Below are positions 47,912 through 57,601 of a DNA stretch of 64,000 nucleotides, piece by piece. The position numbers and the translations under genes were made by a program. Below the pieces are notes generated by a model. That model worked only from the letters and a program-made list of their open reading frames with translations. It did not search any database and had not been told where the DNA came from. Source of the DNA: Mesotoga infera (GTDB lineage Bacteria > Thermotogota > Thermotogae > Petrotogales > Kosmotogaceae); assembly GCF_900157305.1 (NCBI RefSeq), contig NZ_LS974202.1, positions 1,984,001 through 2,048,000 on the forward strand. Direction: 5' to 3'. How positions within the stretch are numbered: position 1 is the stretch's first letter; each line of letters begins with the position of its first letter.

Positions 47912-49102
47912 ATGAGAAAACTCACGGCAATTTTTATCATTATGCTGGTAGTTTTGTCCTTTGTCAGTGCAAAACTAGTCATTTGGTCTTCGGAAAATCA
48001 GATACCTGCGCTTCAAAAGCTTGCTGCAGATTTTGAAAGCGACTACGGTATTCAAGTCGAGATACAGCAGGTGAATTTTGGTGACATCAAGTCGAAGTTT
48101 CTGACGGCCGCTCCAGCCGGAGAGGGGCCGGACATAATCGTCGGTGCCCACGACTGGGTGGGAGAACTGGCCATCAACGGTCTTATCGAACCGATTCCCT
48201 TCCTTCCAGACAAAGAACAGTATTATGAGGTGGCTCTTGAGGCTTTCAATTATGGCGGGAAGCTTTACGGAGTACCATATACCATCGAAGCTATAGGGAT
48301 TATTTACAACAAAGACCTGGTTTTCGACGTACCCAAAACACTGACAGAACTAGAACAGCTCGCCCTTGAAGCCAGCGATGACGAAGTGGTCGGCTTTATC
48401 TACACTGCAGGAGACTTCTACTTCTCTGCCCCATTCATACTGGGAAGGGGCGGATATATATTCAAGGAAACTTCTGCCGGGCTGGATGTCAAAGATATCG
48501 GCCTTAGCAACCAGGGTGCGATCGCCGGCGGTAATCTGATTAAGTCCTGGTTCGACAAGGGACTCATCCCCGGAGGACCGAACTATAATCTCATGGATTC
48601 TCTGTTCAAGGATGGACTAGCGGCCTTTATTATCAACGGTATTTGGGCTACACCGAGCTACAGAGACGCCGGGATCGACTATGCGATAATTCCCTTCAGC
48701 GAAATCACTTTCAACGATGGCACCACGCCGAGACCGTTCGTCGGGGTTCAAGGGTTCATGATAAACGCCAAATCTTCGAACAAACTCGAAGCGACAGAAT
48801 TCGTGGTCAATTACATCGGTAGCTACGAAGGGCAATACGGTATGTTCCTTGGAGAGAGAAGGGGAACGGCCAGAGCAGACGTATTTGCATTCATTGAAGC
48901 TGGCGCCGGTCCGGAACTTTACGATGTTCTTCAGTTCTCCAAGAGTGCTTCTGTCGGTACTCCAATGCCGAACGTTCCGGAAATGGCAAGTGTCTGGGGA
49001 GCCATGGGTGATGCGCTTGGCCTTATAATCAATGGCCAGGACACAGTTGAAAACGCATTGAGTGCAGCGGTTCAAAAGATAAAGACTACTATAGGCAATT
49101 GA
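47912..49102 (+). CDS. malE: maltose/maltodextrin ABC transporter substrate-binding protein
   Basis: 396 residues. A signal peptide of about 20 residues ending FVSA precedes the mature start KLVIWSSENQ. The chain matches the Thermotoga MalE type (DIKSKFLTAAPAGEGPDII, GVPYTIEAIGIIYNKDLV, AAFIINGIWA). It binds malto-oligosaccharides outside the inner membrane and delivers them to MalFG. GGAGGT precedes the ATG. The genes malF and malG follow; the ATPase MalK is not in the window. Confidence 0.94.
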   Translation: MRKLTAIFIIMLVVLSFVSAKLVIWSSENQIPALQKLAADFESDYGIQVEIQQVNFGDIKSKFLTAAPAGEGPDIIVGAHDWVGELAINGLIEPIPFLPDKEQYYEVALEAFNYGGKLYGVPYTIEAIGIIYNKDLVFDVPKTLTELEQLALEASDDEVVGFIYTAGDFYFSAPFILGRGGYIFKETSAGLDVKDIGLSNQGAIAGGNLIKSWFDKGLIPGGPNYNLMDSLFKDGLAAFIINGIWATPSYRDAGIDYAIIPFSEITFNDGTTPRPFVGVQGFMINAKSSNKLEATEFVVNYIGSYEGQYGMFLGERRGTARADVFAFIEAGAGPELYDVLQFSKSASVGTPMPNVPEMASVWGAMGDALGLIINGQDTVENALSAAVQKIKTTIGN

Positions 49103-49139
49103 TTCCGTTTTTTATCACATCTCTAAACACGGTTAGGCT

Positions 49140-49164
49140 GAGCGCGGGGCTATTCCCCGCGCTC
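49140..49164 (+). terminator. intercistronic hairpin between malE and malF
   Basis: GAGCGCGGGG / CCCCGCGCTC, 10-bp stem, CTATT loop, with only TGATTCT after it. It is more likely an mRNA-stabilising or partial termination element that raises MalE over MalFG than a full terminator. Confidence 0.7.
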
Positions 49165-49191
49165 TGATTCTAATTGCCTGGAGGGATTACC

Positions 49192-50934
49192 TTGAGTGGA
49201 AGACGTTTTGCCGCATTTCTCTTGCTTCTGGCTATTTTGGCCATTTTCAACGGGTTTGCTTTGTGGAGTATCTATCTACTCTATGCAGACGGTAATTTTG
49301 GTCTGATGGTTACCATGGTGATTCTTACGCTTCTCATAGATTTGATCGCCCTGAATCCGAAAGGATATCCGTACAGGTACATGATCCCCGCCATGGTACT
49401 CCTTTTCATTCTCACTCTATACCCTATGTATTACACGTTCAGAACCGCTTTCACCAATTACGGGACCGGACATCTCTTTACCAGGCAACAGGCCATTCAG
49501 AAATTGTTGAGCGACTATTTCTACATCCCCGAAAAGCCTCAAGAGTACGAGTTTTCCATATATATACAACTCAAAGACTACAATCCGACAGATAACTTCA
49601 TAACTGTACTCCAGTCGAAAGAAAGCGGAGAGGTTTTTGCTGTCCCGAGACCGCAGGCGATAAACAGGGATGCAACAGGAAATATAACTCTTGCCACTGC
49701 CAAAATGATTGAAATCAAGGGCGATACATTTTCGATCGGCGGTGTTAATTATTCAATATCTCGCTCACCGACGGGGAGTATTCTGGCTATAAGATCGGAT
49801 ACCGGAGAACGTTACGTTTATTTCTATTCTCCACAGGACCAATCGACAAGGCCAAACGCATCCTTCTATTTCAGCGAAATAAGGGGTGTCTGGCTACGCA
49901 ACGCCGAGTTCACCGATAGCGAAGGTAACCAGGTGAGACTCTTTCCCAATTCCCTTTACACAACTTTTGCGACTACGGAAAGAAAATACGCTTTGAGGGC
50001 TGAAACGGTTTTCTCTGCAGGAAGGGCTGTTCAAGAGACGGTTGTTTACAACAGACAGACGGGAAGAAAGCTCGTTGAAGAGGGCGGCTTCTTTTACGAT
50101 GTCGATGAAAATGGAAACGATATAACCGTAGAAGGCTATATATCGGATGTCGGTTTCTGGAACTTCGTCAGGATGTTCCGTGACCCGAAGATCAGCAAGC
50201 CCTTCTTTCAGGTGTTCGGCTGGACCTTCACCTGGGCCGGGCTCAGCGTTTTCTTCTCTTTCACCATCGGTCTGGCTCTTGCAATGACGCTAAACGACCG
50301 CAGGTTGAAAGGGAAGAAGATCTATCGAACCCTAATGATCATACCGTGGGCGGTTCCGGCATTCATATCGGCTCTCGTATGGAGAAACGGTTTCTTCAAC
50401 GAGACTTATGGTGTTCTCAACAGATTCATAGTACAGGGACTCTTCGGTCTGGAACCGATCAAGTGGTTAAACGACGCTTTCTGGGCAAAAGTATCCGTTC
50501 TCATCGTAAACACCTGGCTGGGTTTCCCGTATATGATGACTGTAAGTCTGGGAGCACTTCAAAGTATTCCTGAGGAGTTTTACGAAGCATCTTCGATCGA
50601 CGGCGCAACCCGGTTGCAAAGATTTAAAAAGATCACCTTTCCTCTGTTGATGGTAACGGTAGCCCCTCTGTTGGTCGGGAGTTTCGCCTTCAACTTCAAC
50701 AACTTCACGGGAATATATCTGGTGACCCAGGGAGGTCCGGCAATCGTGGGCGCATCTACACCGGCTGGAGCGACGGACATACTGATCTCTTACACTTTCA
50801 AACTGGCCTTCGAGGGGAGAGGTCAGGACTTTGGTTTTGCAAGTGCCATTTCGATCATCATTTTCATAATCGTTGCCGGATTCAGTTGGATCAACTTCAA
50901 GCTTTCCGGTTCTTTTGAAGAGGTGAGCAGATAA
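49192..50934 (+). CDS. malF: maltodextrin ABC transporter permease MalF
   Basis: 580 residues. Start TTG 49192 is preferred over 49174 because GGAGGG lies 6 bases before it. Three N-terminal helices (about 5-30, 36-55, 62-85) are followed by a large extracytoplasmic domain (about 86-320), the counterpart of the MalF P2 loop, and then the transport core (about 345-575) with the EAA loop EFYEASSIDGATRLQRFKK near 460. It forms the inner-membrane channel with MalG. The stop and malG start overlap by one base (TAATG). Confidence 0.93.
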   Translation: MSGRRFAAFLLLLAILAIFNGFALWSIYLLYADGNFGLMVTMVILTLLIDLIALNPKGYPYRYMIPAMVLLFILTLYPMYYTFRTAFTNYGTGHLFTRQQAIQKLLSDYFYIPEKPQEYEFSIYIQLKDYNPTDNFITVLQSKESGEVFAVPRPQAINRDATGNITLATAKMIEIKGDTFSIGGVNYSISRSPTGSILAIRSDTGERYVYFYSPQDQSTRPNASFYFSEIRGVWLRNAEFTDSEGNQVRLFPNSLYTTFATTERKYALRAETVFSAGRAVQETVVYNRQTGRKLVEEGGFFYDVDENGNDITVEGYISDVGFWNFVRMFRDPKISKPFFQVFGWTFTWAGLSVFFSFTIGLALAMTLNDRRLKGKKIYRTLMIIPWAVPAFISALVWRNGFFNETYGVLNRFIVQGLFGLEPIKWLNDAFWAKVSVLIVNTWLGFPYMMTVSLGALQSIPEEFYEASSIDGATRLQRFKKITFPLLMVTVAPLLVGSFAFNFNNFTGIYLVTQGGPAIVGASTPAGATDILISYTFKLAFEGRGQDFGFASAISIIIFIIVAGFSWINFKLSGSFEEVSR

Positions 50935-53705
50935 TGGCTGTCGAGAGAAGAATTTACTGGTTGAGACATCTAGTACTTATAGCCGTTGTTATAATAGTTC
51001 TTTTCCCGATGGTATGGCTGGTGAGCACATCCATAAGGCGCGATCAGGCGGCCTTTTCCTCGAACCTCTTTTCCAGTAGAGTGACTCTCCAACACTACAG
51101 GAACCTGTTATTACCCGAGAGAAGTGTCGGAAGGTTGATTCTGGATTTACAGAGTGCCACCTACGCCACAGGGGATTACCGTGGAAAGAGTCAGGAAGAG
51201 CTCAAAAAAAACGTTGAGAGTTATCTGGTCAAATTCGATTCTCTCATGGAAGAAAGTCAGAGAATGGTGTCGAATATCGAGTCGGGTATGGCCTCGATAG
51301 AGAAAGATGTAGTAAGTAAAGAGAAGAAGATCCTTCTTGAGATTAACGAGATAAGGATCAATGACAAAGAGCTTTTCGAAAACCGTTTAAAACAGATCGG
51401 TACTTTTGAAGAGCCCCAGATGGCCTATGCTGTCGGCAGAATTCTCGAGACCACAGTTCCCTCTCTGGAAGGAGTTTATCCCTTCTACGTTGATCTTCTC
51501 GGAGAACGGGCAGCTCCGATAACTGAAGCTATGGAAGACTACAGACAGAAGTACGAGAGTACATTGAAATATCGCGACGAGACTCTGAAAGCACTCGTTG
51601 GACTGGAGTTTGAAAACCGAGAAGAGGTTATAAAATCATTGAACTCGATAGATAAATATATATCCCTTTCTTCCGTGGATTACTCGGAGTGGAGGAGGGT
51701 GGAATGGTTAAGAGTAATCAACAGGTATTTACGTGAAGTAGAGAGTTCTCTGTCGGAGACTGAAGCCTCTGTTCTCAATCAGGCAAGAACAAATCTTTAC
51801 GACTCTTTCAAGGCGGCAGGAGATGCCTGGGAGGTGATTCTGTCATCTAACGAGAAAGTTTCGCAGGAACTCTCATCCCTTGCCGGTGAAGCTTTCGGTT
51901 CAGATTATTACGAATACATCGAAGTAAGGGAGACTCTTTCGGGAATTGAAAATTCGATAGCGGAACTCAAAAAATCTCTTGCCGTTTCCGAATCGGCCGT
52001 TCTGGAACTCGAAGACTCGTTCGAGATAGCTATCCCGACAGTTATATCCGAAACCAGGAAACTGTCAGCCCTTATCCCCCCATTTGAACTGGTGGTTTCA
52101 AAGGGCATAGAAAGTAGTAATTCCATCTCCAACGCCAAATTGGCAGGATCGCTCGATGGGGTTTTGTCGGCCATGGAAACTATAGATCTCGTGAACGGTC
52201 AGTTGGCAGATATTAAGAACGTTGAAGAACTCTCTTCGGAACTCTCAGAGCTTTCATCGAAACTCTCCTGGTTCGTCGATAACAGAGAGGTTCTCATGAA
52301 GGTCTCGGGCAACTCTGAGATATCCAAGGGAGCCGATGTAATCAATATAGCCCTGTCAAATCTTTCGAGAGTCTTACCGGTTCTCCAAACCAGTGTTTCC
52401 GATTATATTGAAGTTTCAAAGAGTGCCAAAGAGGCTAAATCAAGATTGCAGAATCTGGAAATTGAAAAGGAAAAACTGCTCGATACTATTTCCAGTCACG
52501 AAAAAGAAGCGAAAAAGGCTGAAGAGACTTACGCGCATGCCCTGGAGGCTATAAACATAAGGTCGGCGATGCTGCACATCGATCGGGAGATCCTCTCGAT
52601 GGAAGAGGCCAGGAACTACGTTTCGAGCCTGACTAACCTTTTGAACAGCTACTTCAAAATCAAAGCCTCCGTCCGTTACCGGACACTTTTCTGGTACGAC
52701 GATTTCGTCAAGGCTAGCACGGAAGCCAGGGATGGTACTGTACTGTTGAAAGAATTGATATCTTCGATGAAAGTGATGAAGGACGACCTGGCTTCGAAGA
52801 TCTATAACTATATAGAACTCAGGTTTTTAGGAACATCGATAACGCTCGATGACTTTGGAAAGATGCAGGAGACGTACAACACCCTCTTCCAGCAGGTGAA
52901 TGCCAAGTATCAAAGGGCATCCAGATTAATTTCCGATCTGATAGAAAAACCCACTTCTTATTCCGAATCGTACGCTGCCGAACTCAGAGAAGTGGACAAA
53001 TCTCTTTTCAGGGCGAACCAGATCTGGGTTCAAAAAGAGAGTACGTATTTCTACTTTGTCAGGTGGCTTCTGAACTCCGTAATAGTGGCTCTGGCCGTTG
53101 CCCTCATTAGTGTTACCGTCGCCGCACTGGCAGCGTATCCCTTCAGCAGAATGAGATTCCGTGGAAGGAAACAGGGACTTCTGGCACTGTTGCTGGTCCA
53201 GATGTTCCCGTCTATCATGTTCATGGTTGCGTTGTACGCGTTGCTTCAATTCTTGGGAAGTGTCATTCCCTTCCTGGGATTAAACACTCTCGGAGGTTTG
53301 ATATTCTTGTACTCCGGAGGGATTGCATTCAACATCTGGCTCATAAAGGGTTATTACGACACGATATCCAATTCGCTGGAAGAGGCAGCCATGATCGATG
53401 GTGCAACGAAATTCCAGGCCTTCACCAGGGTCATTCTGCCCCTTGCCAGACCCATTCTGGCGGTGGTTGCGATACTGACCTTCATGAACATATTCAACGA
53501 ATACCTCATCGCAAGGATAATCCTTCAGGATATGAACAAATGGACGTATGCCGTTGGTCTCTGGCAGTTTTCCGGTAGGTTTGAAACCAGCTGGGGACCC
53601 TTCACGGCGGCAGCTTTGATAGGTGCGGTCCCGATGGTCATTTTCTTCCTGGTTTTACAGGAGTACATTGTAGGTGGCCTAACGCAGGGCGGTGTTAAAG
53701 AGTAA
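50934..53705 (+). CDS. malG: maltodextrin ABC transporter permease MalG with giant insert
   Basis: 923 residues; ordinary MalG is about 280-300. TM1 (about 9-30) is followed by some 640 residues (about 55-700) of strongly charged heptad-rich sequence, almost all coiled coil, with a single NIRSAMLHIDREILSMEEA-like stretch. The normal permease core resumes near 705, with the EAA loop NSLEEAAMIDGATKFQAF near 812 and family C-terminal LTQGG. The insert is in the loop that faces outward. Frame and base use are continuous, so it is not a fusion artefact as far as I can see. Other Thermotogota seem to carry long MalG proteins (from memory). Confidence 0.92.
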   Translation: MAVERRIYWLRHLVLIAVVIIVLFPMVWLVSTSIRRDQAAFSSNLFSSRVTLQHYRNLLLPERSVGRLILDLQSATYATGDYRGKSQEELKKNVESYLVKFDSLMEESQRMVSNIESGMASIEKDVVSKEKKILLEINEIRINDKELFENRLKQIGTFEEPQMAYAVGRILETTVPSLEGVYPFYVDLLGERAAPITEAMEDYRQKYESTLKYRDETLKALVGLEFENREEVIKSLNSIDKYISLSSVDYSEWRRVEWLRVINRYLREVESSLSETEASVLNQARTNLYDSFKAAGDAWEVILSSNEKVSQELSSLAGEAFGSDYYEYIEVRETLSGIENSIAELKKSLAVSESAVLELEDSFEIAIPTVISETRKLSALIPPFELVVSKGIESSNSISNAKLAGSLDGVLSAMETIDLVNGQLADIKNVEELSSELSELSSKLSWFVDNREVLMKVSGNSEISKGADVINIALSNLSRVLPVLQTSVSDYIEVSKSAKEAKSRLQNLEIEKEKLLDTISSHEKEAKKAEETYAHALEAINIRSAMLHIDREILSMEEARNYVSSLTNLLNSYFKIKASVRYRTLFWYDDFVKASTEARDGTVLLKELISSMKVMKDDLASKIYNYIELRFLGTSITLDDFGKMQETYNTLFQQVNAKYQRASRLISDLIEKPTSYSESYAAELREVDKSLFRANQIWVQKESTYFYFVRWLLNSVIVALAVALISVTVAALAAYPFSRMRFRGRKQGLLALLLVQMFPSIMFMVALYALLQFLGSVIPFLGLNTLGGLIFLYSGGIAFNIWLIKGYYDTISNSLEEAAMIDGATKFQAFTRVILPLARPILAVVAILTFMNIFNEYLIARIILQDMNKWTYAVGLWQFSGRFETSWGPFTAAALIGAVPMVIFFLVLQEYIVGGLTQGGVKE

Positions 53706-53715
53706 TTCAAATGAA

Positions 53716-53740
53716 GGGGCGGAGAGATCCGCCCCGCTTT
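53716..53740 (+). terminator. hairpin after malG
   Basis: GGGGCGGA, GAGA loop, TCCGCCCC, then GCTTTTAT. The T-run is short, so it may only partly stop transcription before the next gene, which starts 13 bases later. Confidence 0.65.
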
Positions 53741-53752
53741 TATGGAGGTTTT

Positions 53753-54937
53753 ATGGAATTCGTCTTTCCCGATTATGAAGGAAGTTCGATAGTGAATTTC
53801 TCCGCCGGTCTTCTGGAGCACTTCATGGTCCGGCTTCCCGAAGATAGCATTCCTTATTCCTTTGAATCAAACGGAATAGACCTTACAGGATCGGAAAAAG
53901 TAGTGGTCTTTGTTATCGATGCACTGGGATACTTCAATCTCCTTAGAGTAATGGAGGAAAAGTCTTTCAGGCTTTTCTCCAGAGAGGATATTAAAATACT
54001 CACATCGGTCTTTCCCTCAACCACCACGGCTGCATTGACATCGATATTCACGGCAACTCCCCCCTCAGAGCACGGTTTTCTGGGGTATCTGTTGAACATA
54101 CCCGAGTATGGCGGTCTGGTAAATATGATAGAACTCACTCCCTATACCCAGGACAGAGACAACCTGACCAGACTGGGGTTCGATCCTTTGAAATATATAG
54201 AGCGACAAACCATCTTCGAATTGTTGAAAGAGGCCGGCGTCAGAGGATACCACCTCACATCGAAGAGTTTTGTTAACACAGGATTGACCAGAATGCATAC
54301 CCGTGGTGGGATCGCTCGGGGTGCGCATGGGATTGGAGATATACTCGAGGAACTTAAGATAGTCCTGGATTCGGAGGAAGCCAACAGTCTCACAATAGTT
54401 TACTGGGGCTTGATAGACACCTACGGTCACAAATACGGCCCCGAATCGCTTGCTTATTCGGTCGAAACGACGGCCTTGATCCGTTCCATAGAAGATTTTT
54501 TCGATAGATACGTAATGCCGGGAACTAGCTTTTTCATCACAGCCGATCACGGGCAGATTCAAACGCCATGGGACAGGGAAATCTGGTGGTCTAAGTTCGA
54601 TAGACCCTTCGAAGATATGTACTCTATGCCCGGTGGTGAACAGAGAATGGCCTATATATACACCAGCGATCGAGAGAAGACCCGTGAGGTTCTTGAGGAG
54701 CTTTATGGCGACTCTCTCCTTATAATTTCCACAGAAAGCCTCGACTGGAAAAGATATTTCGGTGGCGAGATGCCGAATAATCTAAAAAAGAGGGTCGGAG
54801 AGCTGATCACCATATCGAAGGAAGATTACTCTTTCTGTTTCAAATACACCGGTCAGGAACACTCACTCAAGGGTCGTCACGGAGGAATGTCGCCCGAAGA
54901 GATGTATGTTCCCCTGATTTTTCTCAGAAAAGGCTAA
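53753..54937 (+). CDS. alkaline phosphatase-superfamily phosphodiesterase-like protein
   Basis: 394 residues of the type I phosphodiesterase/nucleotide pyrophosphatase group. Metal and nucleophile sites are seen as VFVIDALGY (aspartate), FPSTTTAALTSI (threonine nucleophile), SEHGFLGY, IDTYGHKYGPES, ITADHGQ and KGRHGGMSPEE. No signal peptide is evident, so it is probably cytoplasmic. ATG 53753 has GGAGG 5 bases upstream; the frame from 53711 lacks one and starts in the hairpin. Substrate unknown. It ends by overlapping tsaB from the other strand by 4 bases. Confidence 0.87.
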   Translation: MEFVFPDYEGSSIVNFSAGLLEHFMVRLPEDSIPYSFESNGIDLTGSEKVVVFVIDALGYFNLLRVMEEKSFRLFSREDIKILTSVFPSTTTAALTSIFTATPPSEHGFLGYLLNIPEYGGLVNMIELTPYTQDRDNLTRLGFDPLKYIERQTIFELLKEAGVRGYHLTSKSFVNTGLTRMHTRGGIARGAHGIGDILEELKIVLDSEEANSLTIVYWGLIDTYGHKYGPESLAYSVETTALIRSIEDFFDRYVMPGTSFFITADHGQIQTPWDREIWWSKFDRPFEDMYSMPGGEQRMAYIYTSDREKTREVLEELYGDSLLIISTESLDWKRYFGGEMPNNLKKRVGELITISKEDYSFCFKYTGQEHSLKGRHGGMSPEEMYVPLIFLRKG

Positions 54938-55584
54938 GTCTTACGGGAGTTTCTACCGTCCCAGTTGATTTCGGCGACGGACTTTTGAAGATAAACGGGT
55001 TCAAGGTCGAGGCCGGAAAGTATCTTACCGCTTCTGAAAGCCTCCAGTACGATCTTACGCATTAAAACGGGTGACGGTTCCAAGAGAAAGGTTCTATAAT
55101 CTTGAAAATCCACTAGCTCCTCGTTTCTTTCCGAGCATACTACGATCGATTTGTCGAGTTTTTCTTTTATCTCTACGATAGAACTGAAAAGAGTTTCACC
55201 CGGTCTCTTCTTGAGATACGTCCTCCAATAAAAGTGACCCTCTCTGCCCTTTCTACAGATCACGAAGTCATCGAAACATATCCCTTCAGCCAGCGGATCG
55301 AACGAATTGAAAGGAACGACAGGGATGTTATATGGCAGCGAGATCCCTTTTATGGTAGACAACCCCACTCTCAAGCCGGTAAGAGATCCGGGACCAACGC
55401 CTGCCCCGAGAAAATCCAGATCGGCAGGAGAGATCTCCAGAAGATCCAGAAACTGCTTGATGACAACAGCTAGTATGGCTCCGTGACGGTCCAGATCTTT
55501 CAAAGAGAGACTTACATCGCCTTTACCGTTGCTGGCGGAAAGCAGCAGGGTTCTAGATGAAGTATCGACAATCAAATACTTCAT
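54934..55584 (-). CDS. tsaB: tRNA threonylcarbamoyladenosine biosynthesis protein TsaB
   Basis: 216 residues. TsaB is the inactive ASKHA partner of TsaD in making t6A37 of tRNAs reading ANN codons. The N-terminal MKYLIVDTSSRT and the GVGPGSLTGLRVGLSTIKG motif are diagnostic. The ATG at 55584 is chosen over 55620 since GAGGTG sits just before it and the family begins there. It is the last gene of the hrcA operon, 7 bases after yitT. The 3' end overlaps the converging phosphodiesterase gene. Confidence 0.94.
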   Translation of the reverse strand: MKYLIVDTSSRTLLLSASNGKGDVSLSLKDLDRHGAILAVVIKQFLDLLEISPADLDFLGAGVGPGSLTGLRVGLSTIKGISLPYNIPVVPFNSFDPLAEGICFDDFVICRKGREGHFYWRTYLKKRPGETLFSSIVEIKEKLDKSIVVCSERNEELVDFQDYRTFLLEPSPVLMRKIVLEAFRSGKILSGLDLEPVYLQKSVAEINWDGRNSRKT

Positions 55585-55591
55585 ACACACC

Positions 55592-56455
55592 TCAATTGAT
55601 GTTCTTGAAGCCTTCCCCAAAGACTTCGGAGTTGTTTACCAGAATTACGAAGGCCTTTTTGTCAATGGCTTTGACGATTTGTCTCAATTGGCCGATTTCG
55701 CGGCGCCGTAGTGAAACCATCAATACCGGCCGCTCTTCGCCAGTGAATCCACCAGTGGCCTTGATCATCGTAGTTCCCCTTTCCATCTCCTTTATTATCC
55801 TGTCCTTTATCTCCGTGCTGTGTACGCTCACTACGAAGGCCGTTCTCGTGTTCCCTATGCCTTCGATAATCGCGTCGATAGTTTTTCCGGTTGTAAATAT
55901 GGTTATTATTCCGTACATGGCTGCTATAGGACCGAAAACAACGATCGCGAAAATTGTGATCAACGAGTCGCTTATGAAGAGTCCCGATCCAGTGCTGAAA
56001 CTGAAGTACTTTGCCAGTATCATGGCAACGATGTCCGTCCCGCCAGTGGAGGCTCCCCTCCAAAGAACCAGTCCCATTCCAACTCCCGCTACTACTCCTC
56101 CGTAGATCGCCGCTAGAAGATAACCATCTTGTGTGGAGGCGGCATCCAGGTATGGAAAATGCAGTTTCTGCAAGATATCGACGGTTAGCGACATAAGGAT
56201 TGCCGAGTATATGGATTTTATTCCAAAGCCGATTCCTAGAATCACGAAGGCCATCGAAAACAGAAAAATATTGTAAACAAGCATCTGAGCACCTACCCAG
56301 AAGCCGAAAACTCTGTAGAGTATTATTGCCAAACCGCTAACACCACCGGCGATTATATTGTTTGGAATCATGAATGAGACTATCGCCACGGATGTCAGAA
56401 TCGAGCCTATCGTTATTAGAGAGTAATCAAGAAAGACCTTTCTCAAAGCCTTCAT
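55592..56455 (-). CDS. YitT family membrane protein
   Basis: 287 residues: five to six membrane helices (about 10-185), with the GASTGGTDI motif near 135, and a cytoplasmic DUF2179 domain (about 215-280) with TGGFTGEERPVLMV. The family has no agreed function; some members are linked to transport. It overlaps dnaJ by 4 bases and so is translated with the chaperone genes. Confidence 0.9.
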   Translation of the reverse strand: MKALRKVFLDYSLITIGSILTSVAIVSFMIPNNIIAGGVSGLAIILYRVFGFWVGAQMLVYNIFLFSMAFVILGIGFGIKSIYSAILMSLTVDILQKLHFPYLDAASTQDGYLLAAIYGGVVAGVGMGLVLWRGASTGGTDIVAMILAKYFSFSTGSGLFISDSLITIFAIVVFGPIAAMYGIITIFTTGKTIDAIIEGIGNTRTAFVVSVHSTEIKDRIIKEMERGTTMIKATGGFTGEERPVLMVSLRRREIGQLRQIVKAIDKKAFVILVNNSEVFGEGFKNIN

Positions 56456-57579
56456 TCGACCACCTTGGAGTTTTTCAACTTGGCGATCTGTTGCAGCAGT
56501 TTCTTTTCGCGGCTTGAAGGTCTGCCTATATTGACCCTTACCGTGACCAGCAGGTCGCCACGTTTACTGCCCGATATGTTGGGGACTCCCAGGTTCTTCA
56601 TTCTAAAGACGGTGTTCGGACTGGTACCGGCCGGTATCTTTAGAGTCTCGCTACCGCCCTCGGGGAGTCCGACGTCAATAGAAGTTCCCAGAGCGGCCTC
56701 CACATAATCAATTTCCTTGCTCACGTAGAGATCGTTACCGTTTCTGCGATATTCGGAAGGCATTTCAACCCTTACGCTCACATACAGATCGCCCGATGGA
56801 CCACCATTTTGACCGGCGTTTCCATGCCCCCCGATTCTCAAAGTAGAGCCGTTCTCAACGCCGGCAGGGATGTTGACACTCACCTGGTGTCTCTCCTTCT
56901 GTGTTCCTCTTCCTCCACAATCAGGGCAACGCTTGTCGATTATTCTCCCACTGCCGCCGCAAGTATTGCAGGCATGTGTGTTGCTGAAGATTCCAAAGAA
57001 AGATCGGTGTTCTTCCTTTATATAGCCAGTTCCGTTACAATTGGGGCAGGTTTTATAACTGGTGCCGCCCTCCGATCCATTGCCATTACAGCTCTTACAG
57101 GTGGTACTCCTGTCGTACTCGAGGATCACTTTCTTCCCAAGAATGACATCCTTTAGATCCACAACGACCGAAGCGTGTATATCCTCACCCCTGATGGCGC
57201 GTGGTCCCTGAGTCCTCGCAGTTCCGCCAGCTCTGTTACTTCCGAAAAAGACATCGAAGACGTCCTGAAAGTCTCCGAAGATATCGTCGAAGTGACCGCC
57301 CTCGGCACCCGGGGTCCGGCCGGAGCCACGGCTATAGGCCGAGGGATCTCCGACGTAGCCAAAACGATCGAACGTAGCTCGTTTCTCCTGATCGGAAAGA
57401 ACTTCATAGGCCTCCTGTATCTCCTTGAATTTCGCCTCGGCCGATTTTTTATCCTCGCCCTTGTAAGCGTCGGGATGCCATTCCTTCACCAGTTTTCTGT
57501 AAGCCTTTCTTATATCCTCCGGTGTTGCCGTTTTGGGAACTCCGAGGATCTCATAATAGTCCTTTCTCGATGGAGCCAT
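56452..57579 (-). CDS. dnaJ: chaperone DnaJ
   Basis: 375 residues, type I DnaJ. J domain with the HPD tripeptide in EWHPDAY (about 33-35), a Gly/Phe-rich linker, four zinc-finger repeats (CKSCNGNG, CPNCNGTG, CNTCGGSG, CPDCGGRG, about 150-215) and the C-terminal substrate domains. ATG 57579 is preferred to GTG 57588 as AGGTGA lies 6 bases upstream. It stimulates DnaK, which is not encoded in this operon, as in Thermotoga. Confidence 0.97.
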   Translation of the reverse strand: MAPSRKDYYEILGVPKTATPEDIRKAYRKLVKEWHPDAYKGEDKKSAEAKFKEIQEAYEVLSDQEKRATFDRFGYVGDPSAYSRGSGRTPGAEGGHFDDIFGDFQDVFDVFFGSNRAGGTARTQGPRAIRGEDIHASVVVDLKDVILGKKVILEYDRSTTCKSCNGNGSEGGTSYKTCPNCNGTGYIKEEHRSFFGIFSNTHACNTCGGSGRIIDKRCPDCGGRGTQKERHQVSVNIPAGVENGSTLRIGGHGNAGQNGGPSGDLYVSVRVEMPSEYRRNGNDLYVSKEIDYVEAALGTSIDVGLPEGGSETLKIPAGTSPNTVFRMKNLGVPNISGSKRGDLLVTVRVNIGRPSSREKKLLQQIAKLKNSKVVE

Positions 57580-57601
57580 GAAAATCACCTGCCACAGGTT
57601 C

